Below are positions 33,207-41,638 of a stretch of 64,000 nucleotides of DNA, piece after piece (position 1 is the first letter of the stretch; the number at the start of each line of letters is the position of its first letter). The stretch is taken from contig NZ_JAMZDX010000007.1 in NCBI RefSeq assembly GCF_024172095.1, forward strand, positions 186,001 to 250,000, read 5' to 3'. The notes beneath the pieces are model-generated. The model was not told where the DNA came from. It did not search any database and saw nothing but the letters and a program-made list of their open reading frames with translations. Source of the DNA: Kitasatospora cinereorecta. GTDB lineage: Bacteria > Actinomycetota > Actinomycetes > Streptomycetales > Streptomycetaceae. The position numbers and the translations under genes were made by a program.

Positions 33207-33557
33207 ATGTACTGGTACCTGACTGTTCGTTCGGACGGTCACTACAGCAAGAGCGTTCCGAATCACGTCCTGGTGGAGCACCTCGACGCGGTGCCCGGCC
33301 TCCGGAGGACCGACCTGGCCTTCTACCGGGCCGAGGACGGGCTCGAGTGGCTCGATGTGACCATCGCCGCTTGCGACAGTGCCGGCAACTACGCCGCCCA
33401 CGCAGGCTGGGTGCCGCCGCAGGTCAACATGGTGGAGCTGATCTGCTCCGCGGCCGGTGGTCGGCCGGCCTACGAGGCCGCCCGGGTGGTGGCGGCGGGG
33501 ATCGCCGACCTGCTCGGCTGGGAGGTCGTCGACTCCGAGAGCGGCGAGGTCCTGTAG
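33207..33557 (+). CDS. Small hypothetical protein
   Basis: A 116-residue acidic protein begins MYWYLTVRSDGHYSKSV and ends VDSESGEVL. It contains WLDVTIAACDSAGNYA and MVELICSAAGG, with alternating strands and helices and no export signal. It is 104 bases after the cupin-like gene in the same direction and could be a loosely linked fourth member. The size and compact alpha/beta pattern recall small immunity-type proteins, but no family was recognised. Confidence 0.7.
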   Translation: MYWYLTVRSDGHYSKSVPNHVLVEHLDAVPGLRRTDLAFYRAEDGLEWLDVTIAACDSAGNYAAHAGWVPPQVNMVELICSAAGGRPAYEAARVVAAGIADLLGWEVVDSESGEVL

Positions 33558-33577
33558 TCCGGTGCCCGCGTTTGCGG

Positions 33578-33877
33578 TCAGAGGCCGAGACCGCCCGCGA
33601 CGTGCGTCTCCTGGCGGGTGAACTCGCCCGTCAGCAGGGGCATGACCCTGCCGATGGAGGCCTTCACCTCGGGCAGTTGCAGCGATGCGTCGTGGTGCTC
33701 CCGGCTCTCCCACACCTCGCTGACCCACACGGTGTCCTCGTCGGTGGCCGATTCGGAGACGACGTAGAGGTCGCATCCCGCTCGGCGCAGACCGTCGGCT
33801 CCGGCCACCAGTGCGGCGACCACCTCCGCACGGTGACCGGGCTTGACCTTCATCGAACCGATGTAGCCGTAGCGCAT
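33578..33877 (-). CDS. ABM-family small monooxygenase-like protein
   Basis: A 99-residue protein has the antibiotic-biosynthesis-monooxygenase fold pattern: MRYGYIGSMKVKPGHRAEVV, DLYVVSESATDEDTVWVSEVW, then ESREHHDASLQLPEV. Such proteins are dimeric ferredoxin-like barrels. Some oxidise quinols or aromatic polyketides without cofactors, and others only protect. The ATG follows GGAGGAG. It stands alone, converging with the small hypothetical gene upstream. Confidence 0.9.
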   Translation of the reverse strand: MRYGYIGSMKVKPGHRAEVVAALVAGADGLRRAGCDLYVVSESATDEDTVWVSEVWESREHHDASLQLPEVKASIGRVMPLLTGEFTRQETHVAGGLGL

Positions 33878-33992
33878 GCCACTCCTCCTGACCGTGATGA
33901 GACGCACGCACAAGCCTAGCGGACATGTGTTCGATTGCGCGGGGGCCTCCGGCCGGAAGGGCGGACCGGGTGCCGACTCGCATCCTTCCCGC

Positions 33993-34448
33993 TCAGAGCG
34001 CGATCGGGCGGTAGGCGAGGGCCGCGTCGGCGAGGGCGTGCGGGGGTGCGTCGCGGAGGTGGGCCGGCGGGTGGAAGATCAGGTCGGCGAGGTGGGGGTG
34101 GGGGATGCTCGCGTGGAGCAGGCGGAGGTAGTGGTCGGTCTCGCGGTCGCCGGTGGCGATGCGGTGGATGATCTCGGCGAGTTCGTCGCGGGTGATGTCG
34201 GGGACGCGGGGGTGGGCCGGTCGGGCGGCTTCGGTGGCGAAGTCGGTGAGGCTGCGGGCGGCGCAGGGGTCGGCGAAGTCCCGGACGGTGTAGGCGTGTC
34301 CGGTGTCCGCGTTGAAGGCGGTGATGGCGGCCTCGGCGTCGGTGGAGCCGGTGGCGAGCAGGTCGGTGATGCGGCCGATCTCGGTGTGGAGGGCGTCCAG
34401 GCGGCGCGGGTCGACGGCGGGCGGGAGCAGTTCGGGGCGGAGGTCCAC
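33993..34448 (-). CDS. Hypothetical helical protein
   Basis: A 151-residue protein starts at GTG (VDLRPELLPPAVD) and is mostly helical: RLDALHTEIGRITDLLA, ITRDELAEIIHRIATGDRE and HPHLADLIFHPP are visible. There is no export signal or known motif. The start has no clear ribosome site. It is downstream of katG in the same direction but beyond a strong hairpin, so it is probably transcribed separately. Confidence 0.6.
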   Translation of the reverse strand: MDLRPELLPPAVDPRRLDALHTEIGRITDLLATGSTDAEAAITAFNADTGHAYTVRDFADPCAARSLTDFATEAARPAHPRVPDITRDELAEIIHRIATGDRETDHYLRLLHASIPHPHLADLIFHPPAHLRDAPPHALADAALAYRPIAL

Positions 34449-34477
34449 GGGGGGATTGTGGCAGCCGGGCGTACAGG

Positions 34478-34519
34478 CGCCGCCCGCGGCGGCCCGGTGA
34501 GGGGCGGCCGCGGGCGGCG
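34478..34519 (-). terminator. Hairpin after katG
   Basis: A perfect 13-bp inverted repeat (CGCCGCCCGCGGC and its complement) with a 16-base loop lies 22 bases beyond the katG stop. It is a strong candidate terminator. Confidence 0.7.
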
Positions 34520-34540
34520 GGGTCGGGGTGCGGGGGTGGG

Positions 34541-36772
34541 TCAGGCGAGGTCGAAGCGGTCGAGGTCCATGACCTTGGCCCAGGCGGCGACGAAGTCGGT
34601 GACGAACTTGTCCTTGGCGTCGTCGCTGGCGTAGACCTCGGCGAGGGCGCGGAGTTCGGAGTTGGAGCCGAAGACGAGGTCGGCGCGGGTTCCGGTCCAC
34701 TTGAGGGCGCCGGTGGCGGCGTCGCGGGCCTCGAAGGAGGTGCCGTCCTGGGAGACGGCGCTCCAGGTGGTGCCGAGGTCGAGGAGGTTGACGAAGAAGT
34801 CGTTGGTCAGGGTGCCGGGGTTGGCGGTGAGTACGCCGGCCGACGACTGCTGGTGGTTGGCGCCGAGCACGCGCAGGCCGCCGACGAGGACGGTCATCTC
34901 GGGCGCGCTCAGGGTGAGCAGGTTGGCCCGGTCGAGCAGCAGGTACTCGGCGGGGAGGCGGTTGCTCTTGCCGTAGTAGTTGCGGAAGCCGTCCGCGGTG
35001 GGTTCGAGGGCGGCGAAGGACTCGACGTCGGTCTGGTCGGCGGTGGCGTCGGCGCGTCCGGGGTGGAAGGGCACGGTGACGTCGCGGCCGGCGTCCTTCG
35101 CGGCCTTCTCGACGGCGGCGCCGCCGGCGAGGACGATCAGGTCGGCGAGGGAGACCCGCTTGCCGCCGCTCTGGGCGGCGTTGAAGTCGTGCTGGATGCC
35201 GGTGAGGGTGCGCAGCACGCCGGCGAGCCGGTCGGGCTCGTTGGCCTCCCAGCCGACCTGGGGCTGCAGGCGGATGCGGCTGCCGTTGGCGCCGCCTCGC
35301 ATGTCGCTGCCGCGGAAGGAGGAGGCGGAGGCCCAGGCGGTGGCGACGAGGTCGCCGACGGAGAGGCCGGAGGCGAGGATCTGCTGCTTGAGGGCGGCGG
35401 TGTCGGCGTCGTCGACGAGCGCGTGGGTGACCTCGGGGAGCGGGTCCTGCCAGAGCAGGGGCTCGCTGGGGACCTCGGGGCCGAGGTAGCGGACGACGGG
35501 GCCCATGTCGCGGTGGGTGAGCTTGTACCAGGCGCGGGCGAAGGCGTCGGCGAACTGGTCGGGGTGCTCCAGGAAGCGGCGCGAGATCGGCTCGTAGACC
35601 GGGTCGAACCGCAGCGACAGGTCGGTGGTGAGCATGGTCGGCGCATGCCGCTTCGAGGCGTCGTGGGCGTCGGGGACGGTGTCCGCACCGGCGCCGTCCT
35701 TGGGCCGCCACTGGTTCGCGCCGGCGGGGCTCTTGGTCAGCTCCCACTCGTACCCGAAGAGGATCTCGAAGAAGCTGTTGTTCCAGGTGGTGGGCGTGTC
35801 GGTCCAGATGCCCTCGAGGCCGCTGGTGATGGCGTCGCCGCCCTTGCCGCTGCCGAAGCTGCTCTTCCAGCCGAGGCCCTGCTGCTCGAGCGGGGCGTCC
35901 TCGGGGTCGGCGCCGACGCTGTCGGCGGGGCCGGCGCCGTGGGTCTTGCCGAAGGTGTGGCCGCCGGCGATGAGGGCGACGGTCTCCTCGTCGTTCATGG
36001 CCATCCGGCGGAACGTCTCGCGGATGTCGCGGGCGGCGGCGATCGGGTCCGGGTTGCCGTTGGGGCCTTCGGGGTTGACGTAGATGAGGCCCATCTGGAC
36101 GGCGCCGAGGGGGTTCTCCAGCTGGCGGTCGCCGGTGTAGCGCTCGTCGCCGAGCCAGGTGGTCTCGGGGCCCCAGTACACGTCCTCCTCGGACTCCCAG
36201 ACGTCCTCGCGGCCGCCGCCGAAGCCGAAGGTCTGGAAGCCCATCGACTCGAGGGCGACGTTGCCGGCGAGGATCATCAGGTCGGCCCAGGAGAGGCTCT
36301 TGCCGTACTTCTTCTTGATCGGCCAGAGCAGGCGGCGGGCCTTGTCGAGGTTGGCGTTGTCGGGCCAGCTGTTGAGCGGGGCGAAGCGCTGCTGGCCGGC
36401 GCCGGCGCCGCCGCGACCGTCGCTGATCCGGTAGGTGCCGGCGCTGTGCCAGGCCATCCGGATGATGAACGGGCCGTAGTGGCCGAAGTCGGCGGGCCAC
36501 CAGTCCTGCGAGGTGGTGAGGACCTGCTCGATGTCCTGCTTCACGGTCGGCAGGTCGAGGGCCGAGAACGCGGCCGCGTAGTCGAAATTCTCGCCGAGGG
36601 GGTTTGCGACGGCGGGGTTCTTGGCAAGAATCCTCAGATTGAGCCGTTCGGGCCACCACTGGCGGTTTCCGCCGCCCTGGGTCGGATGCAGCGCCCGCCC
36701 GTGCGGAACCGGGCAGCCGCCCCCGTCCTCCGCCTTCGCGTCGGTGACGATTGCGTCGTGGTTGTCAGACAT
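34541..36772 (-). CDS. katG: Catalase-peroxidase KatG
   Basis: This 743-residue bifunctional heme enzyme destroys hydrogen peroxide and has broad peroxidase activity. The distal pocket is intact (RMAWH with Arg105, Trp108 and His109), as is the proximal ligand His272 in GGHTFGKTHG. The Met-Tyr-Trp covalent adduct needed for catalase activity can form from Trp108, the Tyr of GLIYVNPEGP and the Met of GSDMRGGANG. Length matches the two-domain family norm. GGAAGGA precedes the ATG. A Fur-family regulator is encoded divergently 255 bases away with a palindrome between them, so peroxide- or metal-responsive control is likely. Confidence 0.98.
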   Translation of the reverse strand: MSDNHDAIVTDAKAEDGGGCPVPHGRALHPTQGGGNRQWWPERLNLRILAKNPAVANPLGENFDYAAAFSALDLPTVKQDIEQVLTTSQDWWPADFGHYGPFIIRMAWHSAGTYRISDGRGGAGAGQQRFAPLNSWPDNANLDKARRLLWPIKKKYGKSLSWADLMILAGNVALESMGFQTFGFGGGREDVWESEEDVYWGPETTWLGDERYTGDRQLENPLGAVQMGLIYVNPEGPNGNPDPIAAARDIRETFRRMAMNDEETVALIAGGHTFGKTHGAGPADSVGADPEDAPLEQQGLGWKSSFGSGKGGDAITSGLEGIWTDTPTTWNNSFFEILFGYEWELTKSPAGANQWRPKDGAGADTVPDAHDASKRHAPTMLTTDLSLRFDPVYEPISRRFLEHPDQFADAFARAWYKLTHRDMGPVVRYLGPEVPSEPLLWQDPLPEVTHALVDDADTAALKQQILASGLSVGDLVATAWASASSFRGSDMRGGANGSRIRLQPQVGWEANEPDRLAGVLRTLTGIQHDFNAAQSGGKRVSLADLIVLAGGAAVEKAAKDAGRDVTVPFHPGRADATADQTDVESFAALEPTADGFRNYYGKSNRLPAEYLLLDRANLLTLSAPEMTVLVGGLRVLGANHQQSSAGVLTANPGTLTNDFFVNLLDLGTTWSAVSQDGTSFEARDAATGALKWTGTRADLVFGSNSELRALAEVYASDDAKDKFVTDFVAAWAKVMDLDRFDLA

Positions 36773-36921
36773 GGGAATCCTTCCGAACTGGGCGGATCAC
36801 TGTGTCGAACTGCGAGCCGTGGAACGTGGTACTTGGGGGCACCGAGCCCCGGGGGCGGCGTCTCACCTGCCGTGACCGGAGTCTTCCTGTCCCTTGGACA
36901 TCTCCAGAATCGATCCTACGA

Positions 36922-36934
36922 TGGACATGGTCCA
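36922..36934. promoter_or_regulatory. Palindrome in the katG-fur intergenic region
   Basis: TGGAC-ATG-GTCCA is a perfect inverted repeat about 150 bases upstream of katG and 94 bases upstream of the Fur-family gene. It is a candidate binding site for that regulator, though it does not resemble a classical Fur box. Confidence 0.4.
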
Positions 36935-37027
36935 AGTCAAGAAGTGCATAAACCCATATCTCATCGGAACCCGGGATTCCGCTGGTGCAATTCCGGGCGC
37001 CGACCGAGCCTGAAAAGGTGGACCGAT

Positions 37028-37438
37028 ATGAGTGACCTGCTGGAGCGGCTGCGCGGACGCGGCTGGCGAATGACTTCCCAACGGCGTGTCGTGGCCGAGG
37101 TCCTCGACGGCGAGCACGTGCACCTCACGGCCGACGAGGTGCACGCCCGGGCGGCGCGGCGGCTCCCGGAGATCTCCCGGGCCACCGTCTACAACACCCT
37201 CGGCGAGCTGGTCTCGCTCGGCGAGGTGGTCGAGGTCTCCACGGACGGCCGGGCCAAGCGGTACGACCCGAACGCGCACCGTCCGCACCAGCATCTGGTC
37301 TGCTCCGGCTGCGGCACCATCCGGGACGTCCACGCGACCGGTGACCCGCTGGCCGACCTGCCGGCCGAGGAGCGGTTCGGCTTCACCGTCTCGGGGGTGG
37401 AGGTCACCTACCGCGGGCTCTGCCCGGCCTGCGCGTAG
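37028..37438 (+). CDS. Fur/PerR-family metalloregulator
   Basis: This 136-residue repressor has the Fur winged helix (GWRMTSQRRVVAEVL, ISRATVYNTLGELVSLGEV) and the dimerisation domain with the metal-site HRPHQHLVCSGCG and the C-terminal structural-zinc pair CPAC. Both CxxC pairs are present, so a structural zinc site is expected. It probably represses the divergent katG and itself, and is relieved by peroxide or by metal loss, like other catalase-linked Fur proteins of streptomycetes. AAAGGTGG lies 8 bases before the ATG. The exact metal (iron or manganese) cannot be told. Confidence 0.93.
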   Translation: MSDLLERLRGRGWRMTSQRRVVAEVLDGEHVHLTADEVHARAARRLPEISRATVYNTLGELVSLGEVVEVSTDGRAKRYDPNAHRPHQHLVCSGCGTIRDVHATGDPLADLPAEERFGFTVSGVEVTYRGLCPACA

Positions 37439-37551
37439 CTGCAACGGCAGTAGACAGCAATCAGAAGGAGTGCGCGAAGGCGCGGGGCGCACCGGGTGCG
37501 CCCCGCGGGGTTGCTCGCGGTGTGGTCGACTGTTCGGTCCTGGGCCCCGGG

Positions 37552-38391
37552 TCAGCCGTTGGCGAGGGCCTGGACGCGGTCGTACGCGCCGTTGAACCAG
37601 TTCTGGTCGCCGGGGAAGGTGCCGGAGTCGGCGTACTGCCAGATGGTCTGGTACGACCAGCCGGCCGGCAGGGTGCCGACGGTGGCGGCGTAGCGGGCGA
37701 TCCACAGCGGGTTGGTGGCGCCGAACGAGGAGTTGTTGCCGGTGCACTGCGTCCACCAGTTGGTGGTGGTGTAGATGACCGGGTACCGGCCGGTGCGGGT
37801 GTGGACGGTGTCCGAGAAGGACCGGATCCAGCTGACCATGGCGCTCTGGCCGAGGCCGTAGCAGGTGGCGCCGTACGGGTTGTACTCGATGTCGAGCGCG
37901 GGCGGCATGGTCTTGCCGTCGGCGGACCAGCCGCCGCCGTGGTCGACCAACCAGTTGGCCTGGACGGTGCCGCTGGAGCGGTCGGGCAGCGCGAAGTGGT
38001 AGGCGCCGCGGATCATGCCGACGTTGTACGAGCCGTTGTACTGCTGGGCGAAGTACGGGTTGGTGTAGCTGGTGCCCTCGGTCGCCTTGATGTAGGCGAA
38101 CTTCGCCCCATTGGCCCAGGCCGTGCTCCAGGTGACGTTGCCCTGCCAGCTGGAGACGTCCATGCCCGGGGTCTGGGCAACGGCCAGTGGAGCGAGGTGG
38201 CCGTAGGGCGATCTGCCCTCGTGGGCGACGACGGTGGAGCCGGCGAAGTCGCGCTCGGGGTGGAACGCGGGCCTCGGGGTGGTCCTCGCGGTGGCGGGCG
38301 CGGCGGCCGCCCCGAGCAGGAGCGCGGTCGCCGCGGCGGCCGTGGCTGCGCGGCGGAGCAGGTGCGAGGGGGTGGTGCCGGGTGCGGGCAT
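37552..38391 (-). CDS. Secreted GH25 lysozyme (muramidase)
   Basis: This 279-residue protein has a signal peptide (residues 1-36) and a GH25 domain. The family motifs are visible: GMDVSSWQGNVTW at the first strand, AYIKATEGTSYTNPYF, GMIRGAYHFALP, the catalytic ALDIEYN with its Asp and Glu, and YPVIYTTTNWW and WQYADSGTFPGD near the end. It cleaves the glycan chain of peptidoglycan outside the cell. The ATG 7 bases after GAGGAG was preferred over an upstream start. It is a single gene, divergent from the XRE-flavin fusion gene. Confidence 0.95.
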   Translation of the reverse strand: MPAPGTTPSHLLRRAATAAAATALLLGAAAAPATARTTPRPAFHPERDFAGSTVVAHEGRSPYGHLAPLAVAQTPGMDVSSWQGNVTWSTAWANGAKFAYIKATEGTSYTNPYFAQQYNGSYNVGMIRGAYHFALPDRSSGTVQANWLVDHGGGWSADGKTMPPALDIEYNPYGATCYGLGQSAMVSWIRSFSDTVHTRTGRYPVIYTTTNWWTQCTGNNSSFGATNPLWIARYAATVGTLPAGWSYQTIWQYADSGTFPGDQNWFNGAYDRVQALANG

Positions 38392-38462
38392 GACGTCTCC
38401 TCGGTTCCCTTGCGCGGCGCGGGTTCGCCACGTGCGGTGAAGGATAGTCATGACCTCTTCAT

Positions 38463-38509
38463 TCAACACGGTGTTGACGCCACATCATCTTGTTGGTGTC
38501 GATGTGGCG
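38463..38509. promoter_or_regulatory. Two adjacent inverted repeats (operator candidates)
   Basis: TCAACAC-G-GTGTTGA (38463-38477) is followed directly by CGCCACATC-N14-GATGTGGCG (38478-38509). Both are perfect. They lie between the GH25 and XRE-flavin genes, just upstream of a promoter-like pair. Confidence 0.55.
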
Positions 38510-38511
38510 AA

Positions 38512-38540
38512 CAGACACGCAGGAGTCGCCCGCCTACGAT
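38512..38540 (+). promoter_or_regulatory. Candidate promoter of the XRE-flavin gene
   Basis: CAGACA and TACGAT (each 4 of 6 consensus matches) are separated by 17 bases. They would give a leader of about 35 bases before the ATG at 38582. Confidence 0.4.
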
Positions 38541-38581
38541 GGAACCACCGGTTCCGGTCCGCCGAGGAGAGGGTGAGCCCC

Positions 38582-39265
38582 ATGGGAAGCGACGCCACGT
38601 CCCGCCCCGACCCCGACCCGGAGTCGATCGCCCGCCGGATCGCCGAACGCCGGACCCAGCTCGGCCTCACCCTCGAACAGCTCGCCCGGGACGCGGGGAT
38701 GTCACCCCACTACCTGGAGGTCCTCACCGGGGCCGGTCCCGCCTTCGACCAGGGCGCCTTCCTGCGCCTCGCCGCGGTGCTCGGCCTGACCCACCGCGAA
38801 CTGCTCGAGGGCCGCACCGACCGGCCGCCCGGGCAGAGCGGCCCGCCCTCGCGGCCCGCCCTCCTGCGCCTCACCGAAGCGGAGTGCTGGGACCGGGTCG
38901 GCGTCCGCGGCGTCGGCCGCCTCGCCATCCCCGCCGAGCCCACCCCGCTGGTGTTCCCGGTCAACTACGCGGTCGACGCCGGCACCCTGGTCTACCGGAC
39001 CGACCCGAACGGCGCCGGCGCCCTGCCCACCGGCGCCCCGCTGTCCTTCCAGGTCGACCGGATCGACGACCACCTCAGCACCGGCTGGAGCGTCCTGATC
39101 ACCGGCACCGCCGAGCCGATCACCGAGGAGGAGGAACAGCAGCGCCTGCGGCGCGAACTCGGCGTCGAGCCGTGGGCCGGCGGCCACCGGGTGCTGTGGA
39201 TCCGCATCCGGCCCGACACGGTCAGCGGGCGGCGGATCACCAGCCTGCCGACGCTCGGCGACTGA
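38582..39265 (+). CDS. XRE helix-turn-helix fused to a flavin-binding split barrel
   Basis: This 227-residue protein joins an N-terminal XRE-type DNA-binding domain (SIARRIAERRTQLGLTLEQL, AGMSPHYLEVLTG) to a C-terminal pyridoxamine-5'-phosphate-oxidase-like barrel (GVGRLAIPAEPTPLVFPVNY, SFQVDRIDDHLSTGWSVLITG, VLWIRIRPDTVSGRRI). Such fusions are common in actinomycetes and may be flavin- or F420-binding redox sensors. AGAGGG lies 8 bases before the ATG. Two perfect inverted repeats upstream could be its own operators. Confidence 0.9.
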   Translation: MGSDATSRPDPDPESIARRIAERRTQLGLTLEQLARDAGMSPHYLEVLTGAGPAFDQGAFLRLAAVLGLTHRELLEGRTDRPPGQSGPPSRPALLRLTEAECWDRVGVRGVGRLAIPAEPTPLVFPVNYAVDAGTLVYRTDPNGAGALPTGAPLSFQVDRIDDHLSTGWSVLITGTAEPITEEEEQQRLRRELGVEPWAGGHRVLWIRIRPDTVSGRRITSLPTLGD

Positions 39266-39382
39266 CCGCACCGGTACCCCGCCGGCGACGGGGAGCCCGG
39301 CGCGGCGGTGGCGGGAACCTTCCGGCCGGCCCGGGCGTCACTCGGGCACACGGGGACACCGCGGCTACGGGGGAGCACCACC

Positions 39383-40048
39383 ATGTTCGTCACGCTGGGC
39401 GAAGAGATCATGCTGATGTCGCTCGACGACGGATCCGGCAAGGCGCGGGAGCGGATGACCGCCGGCTGGGTCGTCGCCGGAGCCTTCCTGCTCGACCTCG
39501 CCCTCGCCGGCCGGATCACCGCCGAGGACGGCCGCCTGCGCGTCGTCGACGCCGCACCGACCGGTGTCCGGCTGCTGGACGGACGCCTGGCGGCCGTCGC
39601 CGCCTGGACGGAGGGCCGGCGCACCGCCAAGGTGGCCGCCTGGGTGACCAAGGACCAGTCCACGGCCGTCCGGGCCGCGATCGACAGCCTCCGCGAGCGC
39701 GGACTGGTCACCGAGGAGCGCCACCGGCTGCTCGGCCTCTTCCCGGTCCGCCGCTACCCGGAGGCGGACGGCTCGGTCGAGCGCGAGCTGCGTGCCCGCC
39801 TCACCGCCGCCGTCCTGGACGGCGCCGAACCCGACGAGCGCACCACCGGCCTGATCGCCCTGCTGCACGGCGCCCGCCTGCACCGGTTGGCCTTCCCCGA
39901 CCTCCCGCGCAGGCAGGTCGAGCCGCGGATGGCCGCCATCGCCGAGGGCCAGTGGGCGGGCGAGGCCGTCCGGCAGGCGATCCGCACCATGCAGGCCGCC
40001 ATGGTGGCGGTCGCGACGACAACGGCCATCGCGGCCTCCTCGGGCTGA
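39383..40048 (+). CDS. GPP34/GOLPH3-family protein
   Basis: A 221-residue protein begins FVTLGEEIMLMSLDD and matches the GPP34 fold: GWVVAGAFLLDLALAGRI, a central helical repeat with AIDSLRERGLVTEERHRLLGLFPVRRYP, and DERTTGLIALLHGARLHRLAF. In eukaryotes the family binds phosphatidylinositol-4-phosphate. In actinomycetes many paralogues exist with unknown roles, perhaps at the membrane. GGGGGAG precedes the ATG. It stands alone, 117 bases after the XRE-flavin gene. Confidence 0.93.
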   Translation: MFVTLGEEIMLMSLDDGSGKARERMTAGWVVAGAFLLDLALAGRITAEDGRLRVVDAAPTGVRLLDGRLAAVAAWTEGRRTAKVAAWVTKDQSTAVRAAIDSLRERGLVTEERHRLLGLFPVRRYPEADGSVERELRARLTAAVLDGAEPDERTTGLIALLHGARLHRLAFPDLPRRQVEPRMAAIAEGQWAGEAVRQAIRTMQAAMVAVATTTAIAASSG

Positions 40049-40224
40049 CCGGGGCGGGGGGTCCGCGGCGGTCGGTCGAGTCGGTCAAGTCGGCTGGGCC
40101 GATTGGGTCGGTCGGCTGGGCCCGTCGCGCGGCGGGGCGGCTGTGGCACGATGGCGGTTCCCGCGCGGTCCCGCCGATCGCCGCGGCACCCGACCACCTC
40201 GACCTCCCCGCGACTGGAGCACCC

Positions 40225-40755
40225 GTGGCAGCCGAGCTGACCTTCCGCACCGCCGAGCCGGCCGACGTCCCGGCCCTGGTGGCCCTCGTCGAGTCCGCCT
40301 ACCGGGGCGAGGCCAGCCGGGTCGGCTGGACCACCGAGGCCGACCTGCTGGACGGCCAGCGGACCGACGCGGACGGGGTCGCCGCCGTCATCGGCCGGGC
40401 GGACTCGGTCGTGCTCGTCGCGGAGGACGAGGGCGAGCTGCTGGCCTGCTGCCACCTGGAGCGGCGCGGCTCCAGCGCGTACTTCGGCATGTTCTCGGTG
40501 AGCCCCGGCCGGCAGGGCGGCGGGCTCGGCCGGGCGGTCCTGGAACGGGCCGAGCGCCTGGCCCGCGAGGAGTGGGGCGCGGCCGAGCTGGAGATGACGG
40601 TGATCGAGCAGCGAGCCGACCTGATCGCCTGGTACGAGCGCCGCGGCTTCAGCCGCACCGGCGAGTACTCGCCCTTCCCGTACGGCGACGAGCGCTTCGG
40701 CATCCCGCTCCGGGACGACCTGCGGTTCGAGCGGCTGGCGAAGAGCCTCGGGTAG
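40225..40755 (+). CDS. GNAT acetyltransferase
   Basis: A 176-residue single-domain GNAT. The opening LTFRTAEPADVPALVALVESAYRG and the acetyl-CoA loop FSVSPGRQGGGLGRAVLERAE are clear, as is the C-terminal LIAWYERRGFSRTGEYSPFP. It should acetylate a small amine or amino acid. GGAG lies 5 bases before the GTG. It converges with the methyltransferase gene 8 bases away. Confidence 0.92.
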   Translation: MAAELTFRTAEPADVPALVALVESAYRGEASRVGWTTEADLLDGQRTDADGVAAVIGRADSVVLVAEDEGELLACCHLERRGSSAYFGMFSVSPGRQGGGLGRAVLERAERLAREEWGAAELEMTVIEQRADLIAWYERRGFSRTGEYSPFPYGDERFGIPLRDDLRFERLAKSLG

Positions 40756-40763
40756 CCTCCGGC

Positions 40764-41519
40764 TCAGTCGCGGGGCTTCTCCCAGACGGAGACGTGCTGC
40801 CGGCTGTCCTCGGTGAACGGTGCGCGGGTCCAGCCGTCCCAGCGGTGGCGCAGGCGCAGGCCGGCGAGCCGGGCCATCAGGTCGAGTTCGGACGGCCAGA
40901 CGTAGCGGAACGGGATGCTGCGGGCCTCGCCGCGGCCGTCCGGGGTGATGCTGATGTAGTGGCAGGTGGCGTCCTGGGTGACGGTGTCGTAGACGGTGTA
41001 CGCCCAGCCGTCGGGGCCGGTCTCGAACGGCACGACGTTCTGCCCGGCCGGGATCCGGCGCAGCTCCGGGACCAGCACCTCGACGACGAAGCACCCTCCG
41101 GGGGCGAGGTGCGCGGCGGCGTTGGCGAAGCAGGCGACCTGGGCGTCCTGGTCGGCCAGGTTCATGACGGTGTTGAACACCAGGTAGGCGAGCGAGAACG
41201 GCCCGTCGGCGGTCATGTCGACCGTGGTGGTGGCGAAGTCGCCGATCGAGACGCCGACGGCGTCGCCGCCGGGCTTGGACCGCATCCGGGCCACCATGGC
41301 GCGGGAGAGGTCGATCCCGTGCACCGGCACGCCCCGGGCGGCGAGCGGCAGCGCGATCCGGCCGGTGCCGATGCCGAACTCCAGCGCCCTTCCGCCGCCC
41401 GCGAGTTCGGCCAGCACGTCGACGGTCCGCTCGACCACGTCCGGGCGGAACTCGCCGTCCGGGGAGCGGTCGTACCGCTCCGCCACCTGTTCTCCGAAGT
41501 ACCCGTCCGCATCGCTCAC
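40764..41519 (-). CDS. Class I SAM-dependent methyltransferase
   Basis: This 251-residue protein has the Rossmann SAM site ALEFGIGTGRIALPLAARG, the acidic strand GVPVHGIDLSRAMVARM and the later FSLAYLVFNTVMNL and GGCFVVEVLVPEL strands. The N-terminal YFGEQVAERYDRS is common to small-molecule methyltransferases of actinomycetes. The substrate is unknown. The GTG has a weak ribosome site. Confidence 0.9.
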   Translation of the reverse strand: MSDADGYFGEQVAERYDRSPDGEFRPDVVERTVDVLAELAGGGRALEFGIGTGRIALPLAARGVPVHGIDLSRAMVARMRSKPGGDAVGVSIGDFATTTVDMTADGPFSLAYLVFNTVMNLADQDAQVACFANAAAHLAPGGCFVVEVLVPELRRIPAGQNVVPFETGPDGWAYTVYDTVTQDATCHYISITPDGRGEARSIPFRYVWPSELDLMARLAGLRLRHRWDGWTRAPFTEDSRQHVSVWEKPRD

Positions 41520-41638
41520 CGGCGGACCGTACCGCCGACCGGCCCGCCGGCGCAGCGAATTTCCGCGCCCGTGCCGCGCGTACGCCACCGCCGGGACGGC
41601 GGCCGAACGCGCGTCCCGGCGGTGGTGATGACGGTGGG

